Origin: Paraburkholderia tropica
Lineage (GTDB): Bacteria > Pseudomonadota > Gammaproteobacteria > Burkholderiales > Burkholderiaceae
Reading direction: 5' to 3'
Length of the DNA: 64,000 nt
NCBI RefSeq assembly: GCF_914484835.1
Contig: NZ_CAJZAR010000039.1
Location: forward strand, 1 to 64,000
A program made the translations under genes and the position numbers. Under the pieces are notes generated by a model, which was given only the letters and a program-made list of their open reading frames with translations, had not been told where the DNA came from and made no database searches. This document shows positions 42,893 through 51,648 of the stretch, one piece after another (position 1 is the first letter of the stretch; every line of letters begins with the position of its first letter).

Positions 42893-42924
42893 TGCGTCCG
42901 CGCCGGTTTTCGTGCGCGGACGCA
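42893..42924. terminator. Bidirectional hairpin between converging genes
   Basis: tgcgtccgcg and cgcggacgca form a perfect 10-base stem with a 12-base loop midway between the lactonase and endopeptidase stops. There is no strong T-run, but the position fits shared termination. Confidence 0.55.
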
Positions 42925-42934
42925 ACCCGGCTAG

Positions 42935-44245
42935 TTAGCGCAGCGAGCAGTTGAGCCAGTGATTGATGCGCTCGCCGTCGAGGCGCGAGCCTTCGGCGCT
43001 GGCGCTGCCGAGCATCGTGACGATCACGGGGCGGTGGCCGTGCACCATCACGCGCATGACCATGTTGTGGCCCGACTCGTTGATGAAGCCGGTCTTTTGC
43101 AGGCTCGCCTGCACGCGGTTGTAGCGCACGAGGCGATTGCTGTTCACATATTGAAGCTGCCCGCGCCCGGTGGGCACGCGTTCCTGATGATCGGTCGAAT
43201 AGCGGCGGATCAGCGGATAGCCGTTGGCCGCGCGCACGAGCCGCGCGAGTTCGCGCGCCGTCGAAACGTTCTGCGGCGAAAGCCCCGTTGCGTTGACGAA
43301 GTGCGTGTTCGGCATGCCGAGGCTCGCGGCCTTTGCGTTCATCGCCGCCACGAAGGCGGGCTGGCCGCCCGGATAGTCGCGCGAGAGCGCCGAGGCCGCA
43401 CGGTTCTCCGACGACATCAGCGCGATATGCAGCATGTTCGCGCGCGAGAGGCTCGACCCGACGGTGAGGCGCGAGTGCGTGAACTTGAGCGTGTCGAGAT
43501 CGGCGTCGGTCACGTCGAGGCGGCGCGCGAGCGGCGCGTCGCGCTGATCGAGCCAGACCACGGCCGTCATCAGCTTCGAGACCGAGGCGATCGGCACGAC
43601 CGAATCGGCGTTGCGCGCGAACAGCGGCGTGTGCGTCTGCTCGTCGACGATGAACACCGAGTGCGAGAACAGATGCTTGCGCGAGGCGGGCGTGTAGCCG
43701 CAGCGCGCCAGCAGATGCGGACCTTTCACGTTCGACGCGGCGGTGTGCGGCTCGACGTAAGGGATGATCTGCGGGGTGAAATTCGCGGCGTTATTCTGGG
43801 TGTCATTCGCGACACTGGCCTGCGCGTTTGCTGCGGGCGGGTTCGTGTGCTGCTTGAGCAGCGCTTTCGGCTTCGGTGTGGCATGCGACTTCGCGTGCGC
43901 TTTAGCGTGCAGCTTCGCGTGCGGTTTTGCATGCGCCTTCGCGTGCGGCTTCACGTGCGCGATAGCGCTGTGCGGGGCGCTGTGCGCGCCGTGCCCATGC
44001 GGCACGGGCTTCGCTTTCGTGCGCTTGCCGCGGCGCTTCGCGTCGGGCGTTTTCGTCGCGGCGAGCGCGGGCGCGGTGCGTTGCGCCGAGCGCGGCTTGC
44101 GGGTGATTTTCTTCTTCTTGGCGACTGCGTGCACATGCGGATCGGCGCGATGCCGATGCGTGGTGGCGGCGAAGCTCGCGGTGGCGGTCAGGCCGGCGAG
44201 CACGAGCGTGGAAACGAGGAGCGAAAGTCGAGAGAGGGAAATCAC
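42935..44245 (-). CDS. D-alanyl-D-alanine endopeptidase (PBP7 type) with His-Ala-Lys linker
   Basis: A 436-residue periplasmic serine peptidase of the S11 family that cleaves peptidoglycan cross-links. The signal peptide (STLVLAGLTATASFA) is followed by a long basic low-complexity linker (about 30-150) that includes seven tetrapeptides of the HAK type (HVKPHAKAHAKPHAKLHAKA). The catalytic domain has SxxK (IASVSKLMTAVV), SxN (MSSENRAASAL) and KTG (LQKTGFINESG) motifs. Length is about 100 residues above the usual PBP7 because of the linker. Start is GTG 44245 with a weak ribosome-binding site. Confidence 0.9.
   Translation of the reverse strand: MISLSRLSLLVSTLVLAGLTATASFAATTHRHRADPHVHAVAKKKKITRKPRSAQRTAPALAATKTPDAKRRGKRTKAKPVPHGHGAHSAPHSAIAHVKPHAKAHAKPHAKLHAKAHAKSHATPKPKALLKQHTNPPAANAQASVANDTQNNAANFTPQIIPYVEPHTAASNVKGPHLLARCGYTPASRKHLFSHSVFIVDEQTHTPLFARNADSVVPIASVSKLMTAVVWLDQRDAPLARRLDVTDADLDTLKFTHSRLTVGSSLSRANMLHIALMSSENRAASALSRDYPGGQPAFVAAMNAKAASLGMPNTHFVNATGLSPQNVSTARELARLVRAANGYPLIRRYSTDHQERVPTGRGQLQYVNSNRLVRYNRVQASLQKTGFINESGHNMVMRVMVHGHRPVIVTMLGSASAEGSRLDGERINHWLNCSLR
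43860..43990 (-). repeat. 12-base tandem repeat encoding the His-Ala-Lys linker
   Basis: Seven tetrapeptides (HVKP HAKA HAKP HAKL HAKA in order, then HAKS and HATP) are encoded by degenerate 12-base units in the endopeptidase gene, readable as repeated tgcg(c/g)(c/t)ttcgcg-like units on the plus strand. Confidence 0.8.
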
Positions 44246-44803
44246 CGGCAGAAAAATTGAGGCGGGTAGTTCGAAAGAGGGCGACGAGAAACGACGAAAA
44301 GCGATGAGAAGCGATGAGAAACAACGAAAGCGCGGCGGCGCGACGCGAGGCGTTTCACCGCGCGTGAGGCCTCAATGGTACAGGTAGAACGCGCCGCCGC
44401 GCGCATTCTTCGCGTTTTTCCGCCGATATCGCAGCAAATTGGCGCATGAAGCGTTGAAAAGGCGATCGCAAAAGCGGACGTAAAAGCGCCGTCTCGCGAG
44501 CCAGGGTTGAACCTGTTTCGCGCGCACGTTACCGGTCTCAGGGTTATCGCGAATGGCTGCGTTCGCGCACCGATTTGTATGATGGGCCAGAACATGCCGA
44601 TGCTCCCGCCCATGCGTTCCGGCTGTGCAGTCGCCGCTGCTGCGTCGAGCGTGGCGGTGCAACGCAGGCTCATGAACACGCTCACTCCCGCCCCCGCTTC
44701 CTTGCTCGTGCATTCGCTCCGCCGTCGCGCCGAGGCCTTCACTGACGCCGCCAATCTCGCTAGCATGCTGGATTGCGCCCGCATCCGTTACCGGAGTGTC
44801 TAG
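44246..44803. other. 558-base intergenic region
   Basis: No gene is seen. Bases 44278-44330 hold short imperfect repeats of a gcgatgagaa-like unit upstream of the endopeptidase gene. The rest is GC-rich with several open frames but no family motifs. It should contain the divergent promoters of the endopeptidase and the isomerase genes. Confidence 0.45.
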
Positions 44804-45589
44804 ATGCCTCGCTTCGCCGCGAATCTCACGATGATGTACAACGAGCACGCGTTTCTCGACCGCTTCGCCGCCGCCGCGCGCGATGGGTTCGACGCCGTGG
44901 AATATCTGTTTCCGTATGACCATCCGGCCGCCGAAGTGAAGGCGCGGCTCGAAGAAAACGGGCTCACGCAGGCGCTGTTCAACGCGCCGCCCGGCGACTG
45001 GGCCGCGGGCGAGCGCGGTCTCGCCTCGCTGCCGGGCCGCGAGGACGAATTCCGCCGCGGCATCGACAAGGCGCTCGATTACGCGCGCGTGCTCGGCAAT
45101 CGCAAGCTGCACGTGATGGCGGGCATCGTCGCGTCGGAGGCTACGCGCGCGCAGCAGCGCGAACTGTATCTCCAGCATCTCGACTACGCGGCGCAGGCCG
45201 CGCGCGGCGAGGACATCACGATCCTGATCGAGCCGATCAACACGCGCGACATGCCGGGCTATCTGCTCAATCGCCAGGACGACGCGCACGCGATCTGCGC
45301 CGAAGTGGGCGCGCCGAATCTGCAGGTGCAGTTCGATTGTTACCACTGCCAGATCATGGAGGGCGACCTCGCGGTCAAACTCAAGCGCGATATCGCGGGA
45401 ATCGGGCATATTCAGGTGGCGGGCGTGCCCGAGCGGCACGAGCCCGATAGCGGAGAACTCAATTATCCGTGGCTCTTTTCGCTCATCGACGAACTGGGCT
45501 ACACGGGCTGGATCGGTTGCGAATACTGGCCGCGCGCGAAGGCGTCGGACGGTCTTGGCTGGATCCGGCCTTATATGAAAATGCGATGA
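44804..45589 (+). CDS. otnI: Hydroxypyruvate isomerase-like / 2-oxotetronate isomerase
   Basis: A 261-residue TIM-barrel isomerase of the Hyi/OtnI family. Family segments include [55 protein letters not shown] and [13 protein letters not shown]; the two Glu residues in EPIN and GCEYWP are the expected metal ligands. OtnI interconverts 2-oxo-tetronates in erythronate/threonate catabolism, and the next gene is an erythronate dehydrogenase, which supports OtnI over plain hydroxypyruvate isomerase. OtnK and OtnC kinases/aldolases are not in the window. Confidence 0.85.
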   Translation: MPRFAANLTMMYNEHAFLDRFAAAARDGFDAVEYLFPYDHPAAEVKARLEENGLTQALFNAPPGDWAAGERGLASLPGREDEFRRGIDKALDYARVLGNRKLHVMAGIVASEATRAQQRELYLQHLDYAAQAARGEDITILIEPINTRDMPGYLLNRQDDAHAICAEVGAPNLQVQFDCYHCQIMEGDLAVKLKRDIAGIGHIQVAGVPERHEPDSGELNYPWLFSLIDELGYTGWIGCEYWPRAKASDGLGWIRPYMKMR

Positions 45590-45678
45590 ATATGCGATGA
45601 AGGCGCGCGCCTGAGGCAGTCGTTCGTGCGTGCGCGGTATGCGGTGCATTCCATCAGGCTTGAACGGAGCGTTCGACT

Positions 45679-46677
45679 ATGAAAGTGCTGATTACCGGCG
45701 GTGCAGGATTTCTCGGCCAACGACTCGCGGGTGAATTGCTCACGCGCGGGACGTTGAAGATCGGCGGCGTGGCGCAGCGCATCGACGAGATCGTGCTGCT
45801 CGACGTGACGCGCGCGACGGGACCCGACGATCCGCGCGTGCGCATCGAGGAGGGCGATATCGCCGAGCGTGCCGTGCTGGAGCGCGTGATCGACGGCGAA
45901 ACCGCCGTGATCTTCCACCTCGCGGCGATGCTGAGCGCGGAAGCGGAGGCGGCGTTCGACGAGGGCATGCGCATCAATTTCGACGCCACGCGCGAACTGC
46001 TCGAAGTCTGCCGCGCGCGCGGTCATGCGCCGCGACTCGTGTTCACGAGTTCGGTGGCGGTCTATGGCGGCGATATTCCCGAAGAAGTGCAGGACGATAC
46101 CGCGCTGAACCCGCAATCGTCGTATGGCGTGCAAAAGGCGATGGCCGAATTGCTGCTCAGCGATTATTCGCGGCGCGGATTCGTCGATGGGCGCGTGCTG
46201 CGTCTGCCGACCATCAGCGTGCGGCCCGGCAAGCCGAATGGCGCGGCGTCGTCGTTTGCGAGCGGCATCATCCGCGAGCCGCTCAATCGCGAGATCAGCG
46301 TGGTGCCGGTGAGCGGCGCGACGCGCGTCTGGCTGCTCTCGCCGCGCATCGCGATCGAAAACATCGTGATGGGTGCGGAAATCAACGCGGCGGCGCTCGG
46401 CCATTCGCGTGTGGTGAATCTGCCCGGCGTGTGCGTGACCGTTGACGAAATGGTCGAGACGCTGAGCCAGTTCGCGGGACCGAAGGCGGTGGCGCGCATC
46501 GAATGGGCGCCGGACGAGACGATCGAGCGCATCGTCAGCAGCTGGCCGGCGAGCTGGAATCAGCGCCACGCGAAGAAGCTGGGCTTCAGCGGCGAGACGA
46601 CGTTCCGCGCCATCGTGCAGACCTATCTGGAAGACGAACTGCATATTCTGCCCAAACGCGATCACGGGCATCATTAG
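45679..46677 (+). CDS. denD: D-erythronate dehydrogenase-like SDR (DenD)
   Basis: A 332-residue extended short-chain dehydrogenase. The NAD-binding Rossmann motif is GGAGFLGQRLA, with the catalytic Tyr-Lys pair in SSYGVQKAMAEL and Ser in VFTSSVAVYG. Similarity to the D-erythronate 4-dehydrogenase family (DenD) covers the whole length, including VLRLPTISVRPGKPNGAAS. DenD oxidises erythronate to 2-oxo-erythronate, which OtnI then isomerises. It lies 89 bases after the isomerase, same strand. Confidence 0.84.
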   Translation: MKVLITGGAGFLGQRLAGELLTRGTLKIGGVAQRIDEIVLLDVTRATGPDDPRVRIEEGDIAERAVLERVIDGETAVIFHLAAMLSAEAEAAFDEGMRINFDATRELLEVCRARGHAPRLVFTSSVAVYGGDIPEEVQDDTALNPQSSYGVQKAMAELLLSDYSRRGFVDGRVLRLPTISVRPGKPNGAASSFASGIIREPLNREISVVPVSGATRVWLLSPRIAIENIVMGAEINAAALGHSRVVNLPGVCVTVDEMVETLSQFAGPKAVARIEWAPDETIERIVSSWPASWNQRHAKKLGFSGETTFRAIVQTYLEDELHILPKRDHGHH

Positions 46678-46721
46678 ACGCGCATCGTTGTTTGAAAGCG
46701 CGCAATCAGTCAGGATGACGA

Positions 46722-47627
46722 ATGAATAAAAACGAGTATGAAATCCACGATGCGCGCTTTCGCTGGCTGATTCAGGCGAACGCACCGTTGCAGAAGATCG
46801 CGGGCGATTGTCTCTGGAACGAGGGGCCGGTGTATTTTCCGGCCGCCGATCATCTGCTCTGGAGCGACATTCCGAACAATCGCATGATGCGCTGGGCGCC
46901 CGGCGTGGGTGTCGGCGTGTTTCGCGCCAACGCGAATTTCAGCAACGGCAATACGCGCGACAACGAGGGTCGCCTCGTGACCTGCGAGCACGGACGGCGC
47001 TGTATTTCACGCACCGAACACGACGGCAGCGTGGTGGTGCTCGCCTCGCATTATCAGGGCCGCCGTTTCAATTCGCCGAACGACGTGATCGTCGATTCGC
47101 GCGGCACGATCTGGTTCAGCGATCCCGACTACGGGATCATGAGCGATTACGAAGGCTTTCGCGCGGAAGGCGAGATCGGCGGCTGTCACGTCTATGCGCT
47201 CGATGCGGGCGCGAGCGAGGCGCGCCGCGTGACGCACGATTTCGTGAAGCCCAACGGGCTTGCGTTTTCGCCCGATGAATCGCTGCTGTATATCGCCGAT
47301 TCGGGCGCGTCGCATGTGGACGGCGGGCCGCGCCATATCCGCGTGTTCGACGTGCGCGATGGCGCGTTGTCGAATTCGCGCGTGTTCATGTCGATGCAGA
47401 ACGGCGTGCCCGATGGCTTTCGCGTCGATGAGCAGGGCAACGTCTGGACCAGTGCCGAAGATGGCGTGCATTGTTATTCGCCGCAAGGCGAATTGCTCGG
47501 CAAGATTCTGCTGCCCGAAGTGGTGTCGAACCTCACGTTCGGCGGGCTCAATCGCAACCGGCTGTTCATTACGGCGACGTCGTCGGTGTATGCGCTGTTT
47601 ATGGGCGTGCGCGGTGCGGGGCGATGA
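46722..47627 (+). CDS. SMP-30/gluconolactonase-family lactonase
   Basis: A 301-residue beta-propeller of the SMP-30/gluconolactonase family. Typical motifs: CLWNEGPVYFPAADHLLWSD, NSPNDVIVDSRGTIWFSDPD, KPNGLAFSPDESLLYIADSG and VPDGFRVDEQGNVWTSAEDG; the Glu, Asn and Asp residues in these form the metal site. It probably hydrolyses a sugar lactone to the acid used by the neighbouring dehydrogenase and isomerase. No signal peptide, so cytoplasmic, unlike the exported lactonase at 41770. Confidence 0.87.
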   Translation: MNKNEYEIHDARFRWLIQANAPLQKIAGDCLWNEGPVYFPAADHLLWSDIPNNRMMRWAPGVGVGVFRANANFSNGNTRDNEGRLVTCEHGRRCISRTEHDGSVVVLASHYQGRRFNSPNDVIVDSRGTIWFSDPDYGIMSDYEGFRAEGEIGGCHVYALDAGASEARRVTHDFVKPNGLAFSPDESLLYIADSGASHVDGGPRHIRVFDVRDGALSNSRVFMSMQNGVPDGFRVDEQGNVWTSAEDGVHCYSPQGELLGKILLPEVVSNLTFGGLNRNRLFITATSSVYALFMGVRGAGR

Positions 47628-47657
47628 AGTTACGCTGACGCGAGTGCCGTCGCGCGG

Positions 47658-48272
47658 TCAGGCCGTGGTGGAGATCAGTCCGCCCGTGCTCTGGCCGCTC
47701 GCCAGCATCAATTGAACCAGTTCGGATTGCGCCGTCTCGATCGCGGCTTCGATCTGGTTGGCCGCGCTGAGCGTCGCGTCCTGGCTCGATTTGGCGGAGC
47801 CGCTGGCGTTCGTGGATGGCGATGCGCCGGTGGTGCTGCTGGAGGTGTCGCCGTTCGAATCGGCGTTCGTGTTGTTTTTAGTGCTGCTGTTCGTGTTGTT
47901 GTTCGCGCCGCTGCTGGAACTGCTCGCCGCTTGCGCCGCGCCGCCGTTCTTCGGCAGCGATGCGAGTTGCGATTCGAGCGCCTTGATCAGCGCCTTGAGC
48001 TGGTCGATGGCCGTCGTGGTGCTGCTCGAACTCGACGACGACGAACCGCCGCCGCCTCCACCACCGCCTTTTGACGTCGAAGAAGTCGACGTCGTGCCCG
48101 ACGTGCTGCTCGACGTCGAACTGCCCGATGACGAGGAATCGCTCGTAGCGCTCGACGTACTCGACGAAGCCGCGCTGTTATTGGCGTTCGACGTGCTCGA
48201 ACCGGTCGTGGCGGAGCCGCTGGCGGTCGTCGCGATGGGGGCGATGGCGGAGCTGGTGGCTTGGATCTGCAT
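47658..48272 (-). CDS. Ser/Thr/Asn-rich low-complexity protein (FlxA-like region)
   Basis: About 204 residues. Long Ser/Thr/Asn stretches and a Gly run (SKGGGGGGGGSSSSS) surround one helical segment TAIDQLKALIKALESQLASL, which resembles FlxA-like proteins, and a C-terminal helix NQIEAAIETAQSELVQLMLA. No signal peptide is obvious. The start at 48272 (MQIQATSS) is preferred over 48320 because of a purine-rich upstream sequence. Function unknown; homopolymeric codon runs may slip. Single gene converging with the lactonase. Confidence 0.6.
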   Translation of the reverse strand: MQIQATSSAIAPIATTASGSATTGSSTSNANNSAASSSTSSATSDSSSSGSSTSSSTSGTTSTSSTSKGGGGGGGGSSSSSSSSTTTAIDQLKALIKALESQLASLPKNGGAAQAASSSSSGANNNTNSSTKNNTNADSNGDTSSSTTGASPSTNASGSAKSSQDATLSAANQIEAAIETAQSELVQLMLASGQSTGGLISTTA

Positions 48273-48574
48273 GAAGGCCTGTCCTCGGCGTTGAGCGATG
48301 CGGCGAAGGTGTCCGGGCATCGTCTGCGGCGCGCATAAGAAACCCCTAAGTGCGATAACGGCAGCGCGCGCCCAATTCTTTAGGGGCAGTCGCCCTGGTG
48401 TGCCTTACATGCCCTTGAAGCGGTCCGCTTAAATCTGGCTCAGGATCAGGGCCGTATCCCATCGAAAAGGGCGCCAACAGGTAAAATCGATGCCGGACGC
48501 CGCCACCGGCGCGACCGTCCACCCGAACGATTCGAAACGACTCCGCTCCGGCGCCCACGCCGGATCGACCAGGC
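48273..48574. other. 302-base intergenic region upstream of the AraC gene
   Basis: Contains cccctaa (about 48345) and ttagggg (about 48382) as a widely spaced inverted repeat. No gene is seen; divergent promoters of the Ser-rich gene and the AraC regulator are expected here. Confidence 0.4.
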
Positions 48575-49579
48575 ATGCAATTACCCGGCTCCACCGTCCC
48601 GATCTCGCTTGTTCTCGGTTTTCTCGCCGCCGCGCGTGCGCGGCCGGAAGTGGTCGAGCGTTATCTGCGCCAGGCGGGCATTCCCGAGGAATTGCTCGAC
48701 GAGCCCGGCGCGCGCGTGACCGAGGAGCAGTTCTCGACGCTCTATCGCATGCTCGCGATCGAACTCGACGACGAAATGCCCGGCATCTTCAGCCGTCCGT
48801 TCCGCAGCGGCACGCTCAAGTTCCTCTGCCTGAGCCTGCTCGACGCGCGCAATCTGGAAACGGCGCTGCATCGCTTCGGCCAGTTCTTCCATATCGTGCT
48901 CGACGATTTCCGCGTCGAGTCGCGCCGCAGTGAACTCGTCGCCCAGGTCGAGCTGCGTCCGCATCCGGCTTTCGGGCCGATCGGCCCGCTCGGCCAGGAA
49001 CTGATGCTCAAGCTCGCGCATGGCGTGTCGTCCTGGCTCATCGGGCAGAAGATTCCGCTGCTGCAAGTCGAGCTGGCGTGCGCGCGCCAGCCGCACGCCG
49101 CCGATCATCGCTACTTCTTTTCCGGGCCGGTGCGCTTCGGCTGCGAAGCGCCACTGCTGCGCTTCAGCGCCGCCTATCTCGACATGCCGATCCGCCAGAG
49201 CAAGCGCAATCTGCGCAAATTTCTGGCGCGCTCGCCCGGCGACTGGATCTTCGAGTCGTTCAGCGAACAACTCGTGAGCCATCAGGTGCGCCAGTATCTC
49301 GCGACCACGCTGCCCGATCTGCCGACCATCGAGGCGGCGTCCGATCATCTGCATTGCTCGGTGCGCACCTTGTGCCGCAAGCTCGCCGCCGAGGACACCG
49401 CGTTTCAGGCGCTCAAGGACGAACTGCGCCGCGATATCGCGATCCAACGTCTGACCGACACGCAGGACACCATCGCGGCCATCGGCGCCGATATCGGTTT
49501 CGACGACCCGAGCGCCTTCCATCGCGCGTTTCGCCACTGGACCGGCAGCACGCCCGGCACCTATCGCGGGCGCGCCTGA
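48575..49579 (+). CDS. AraC-family transcriptional regulator
   Basis: A 334-residue AraC-type regulator with the arabinose-binding-like N-terminal domain (from QLPGSTVPISLVLGFLAAA) and a C-terminal double helix-turn-helix (IEAASDHLHCSVRTLCRKLA, then TIAAIGADIGFDDPSAFHRA and WTGSTPGTYR). It lies 226 bases before the acyl-CoA catabolic genes on the same strand and probably controls them, as OruR-like regulators do for fatty-acid-related genes. The inducer is unknown. Confidence 0.9.
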   Translation: MQLPGSTVPISLVLGFLAAARARPEVVERYLRQAGIPEELLDEPGARVTEEQFSTLYRMLAIELDDEMPGIFSRPFRSGTLKFLCLSLLDARNLETALHRFGQFFHIVLDDFRVESRRSELVAQVELRPHPAFGPIGPLGQELMLKLAHGVSSWLIGQKIPLLQVELACARQPHAADHRYFFSGPVRFGCEAPLLRFSAAYLDMPIRQSKRNLRKFLARSPGDWIFESFSEQLVSHQVRQYLATTLPDLPTIEAASDHLHCSVRTLCRKLAAEDTAFQALKDELRRDIAIQRLTDTQDTIAAIGADIGFDDPSAFHRAFRHWTGSTPGTYRGRA

Positions 49580-49804
49580 GTCTCGATTCCGCATGGAAGC
49601 GCATCCGGGTTGACCCTGGGATGTCTTGCGCTGCATGGTGCGCTGCGTCACGCGGTGGCAAGATTTGTCACTAGATGGGCCGGATCGGACAGTCCCCGCC
49701 TGCGCCTTTGACGCTACGATTCGATGAACATGACCGGCCTGCGCCGGGCGCTGAGCCCAGCCGTCGCGGTCTTTCTCATTCAACGCGTGATCGAAAGGTT
49801 TGCC

Positions 49805-51595
49805 ATGAGCTTTAACGCCCCCGTCAAGGACATGCTGTTCGTGCTGAAAGAGCTCGCCGGCATCGACACCATCGCTGAACTGCCGGGCTACGACGATGCC
49901 GGTTTCGAAACCGCGCAAGCCGTGCTCGAAGAGGCCGCGAAGCTGTGCGCCGAAGTGCTCGCGCCGCTGAACGTGGAAGGCGACCGCAATCCCAGCAGCT
50001 GGCACGACGGCGAAGTGCGCGCCACGCCCGGCTTCAAGGAGGCGTTCAAGCAATTCGCCGAGGGTGGTTGGCAAGGTTTGCAACATCCGGGCGAGTATGG
50101 CGGCCAGGGTCTGCCCAAGCTGATCGGCACGCCGTGCAACGAAATGCTCAACGCGGCGAACCTGTCGTTCGCGCTGTGCCCGCTGCTGACCGACGGCGCG
50201 ATTGAGGCGCTGCTCACGGCGGGCAGCGAGGAACAGAAGCAGCGTTACGTGCCGAAGCTCATCTCGGGCGAGTGGACCGGCACGATGAACCTCACCGAAC
50301 CGCAGGCGGGCTCCGACCTCGCGCTGGTGCGCACGCGCGCCGAGCCGCAGGCGGACGGCTCGTACAAGGTCTTCGGCACGAAGATCTTCATCACGTGGGG
50401 CGAGCACGACATGGCCGAGAACATCATGCATCTCGTGCTGGCGCGCGTGCCGAACGCGCCCGAAGGCGTGAAGGGCATTTCGCTGTTCATCGTGCCGAAG
50501 TTCCTCATCAACGAAGACGGCTCGCTGGGCGCGCGCAACGACGTGCATTGCGTCTCGATCGAGCACAAGCTCGGTATCAAGGCGAGCCCCACGGCGGTGC
50601 TGCAATACGGCGACAACGGCGGCGCGATCGGTTATCTGGTCGGCGAGGAAAATCGCGGCCTCGAATACATGTTCGTGATGATGAACGCGGCGCGCTTCGG
50701 CGTGGGCACGCAAGGTATCGCGATTGCCGAACGCGCCTATCAACAGGCGCTCGGCTACGCGAAGGACCGTGTGCAGAGCCGTCCGGTCGACGGTTCGGCG
50801 AAGGCGTCGGTCACGATCATTCATCATCCCGACGTGCGCCGCATGCTGGCCACGATGCGCTCGCTGACCGAAGGCGCTCGCTCGCTCGCCTACGTGGCGG
50901 CGGCGCATGGCGACATCGCGCATCAGCACGCGGACGAAGCGGTGCGTGCACGTCATCAGGCCATCTTCGAATTCCTCGTGCCGATCGTGAAGGGCTGGAG
51001 CACGGAAATGGCCAACGATGTCACGAGCCTCGGCGTGCAGGTGCATGGCGGCATGGGTTTCATCGAAGAGACGGGCGCCGCGCAGCATTATCGCGACGCG
51101 CGCATTCTCGCGATCTACGAAGGCACGACGGCCATTCAGGCGAACGACCTGATCGGCCGCAAGACGGCGCGCGACGGCGGCGCGGTGGCGAAGGCGCTGC
51201 TCGACGAAGTCGCGCAGACGGTGGAAGCGCTGGGCAACGTGAGCGGCGCGGCGGCGGCATCGATGCGCGCGCAACTTCAGCAAGGCGCGAACGCGCTCGC
51301 GCATGTCGTGGACTTCGTGGTGCAGAACGTCAAGCGCGATCCGAACGCGGTGTTCGTCGGCAGCGTGCCGTATCTGAAGCTCGCGGGCATCGTGTTGTGC
51401 GGCTGGCAACTCGGGCGCGGCCTGCTCGCGGCGCAGCGCAAGCATGAAGAAGACCCCGCGTTTTACGGTGCGAAGATCGCGATGGCGCATTTCTATGCCG
51501 AGCACGTGCTCTCGCAGGCGGGCGGTCTCGCCACGGCGGTGCTGGGCGCGCAAGACGGCGAAGGCGTGCTCGCGCTCGCCGAGGACCAGTTCTGA
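49805..51595 (+). CDS. Acyl-CoA dehydrogenase (DmdC-like, long form)
   Basis: A 596-residue FAD-dependent acyl-CoA dehydrogenase of the long-form group that includes 3-methylmercaptopropionyl-CoA dehydrogenase DmdC and FadE-like enzymes. N-terminal MSFNAPVKDMLFVLKELAGI, FAD/substrate motif NLTEPQAGSDLALVRT, catalytic-end motif ILAIYEGTTAIQANDLIGRK with the catalytic Glu in YEGT. The start at 49805 has AAAGG upstream and matches the family N-terminus. It passes electrons via ETF to the ETF-quinone oxidoreductase encoded next. Substrate chain length cannot be read. Confidence 0.9.
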   Translation: MSFNAPVKDMLFVLKELAGIDTIAELPGYDDAGFETAQAVLEEAAKLCAEVLAPLNVEGDRNPSSWHDGEVRATPGFKEAFKQFAEGGWQGLQHPGEYGGQGLPKLIGTPCNEMLNAANLSFALCPLLTDGAIEALLTAGSEEQKQRYVPKLISGEWTGTMNLTEPQAGSDLALVRTRAEPQADGSYKVFGTKIFITWGEHDMAENIMHLVLARVPNAPEGVKGISLFIVPKFLINEDGSLGARNDVHCVSIEHKLGIKASPTAVLQYGDNGGAIGYLVGEENRGLEYMFVMMNAARFGVGTQGIAIAERAYQQALGYAKDRVQSRPVDGSAKASVTIIHHPDVRRMLATMRSLTEGARSLAYVAAAHGDIAHQHADEAVRARHQAIFEFLVPIVKGWSTEMANDVTSLGVQVHGGMGFIEETGAAQHYRDARILAIYEGTTAIQANDLIGRKTARDGGAVAKALLDEVAQTVEALGNVSGAAAASMRAQLQQGANALAHVVDFVVQNVKRDPNAVFVGSVPYLKLAGIVLCGWQLGRGLLAAQRKHEEDPAFYGAKIAMAHFYAEHVLSQAGGLATAVLGAQDGEGVLALAEDQF

Positions 51596-51648
51596 TACTG
51601 GCCGTCGCGAATGAGCCTGGCAGAAAAAGAAAACCCGCGAGACACAGC

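Noticed and set aside
44242..44803. Frames in the 558-base spacer before the isomerase gene (44242-44784 minus, 44507-44803 plus)
   Set aside because: Composition only; no motif or ribosome-binding site, and they overlap each other.
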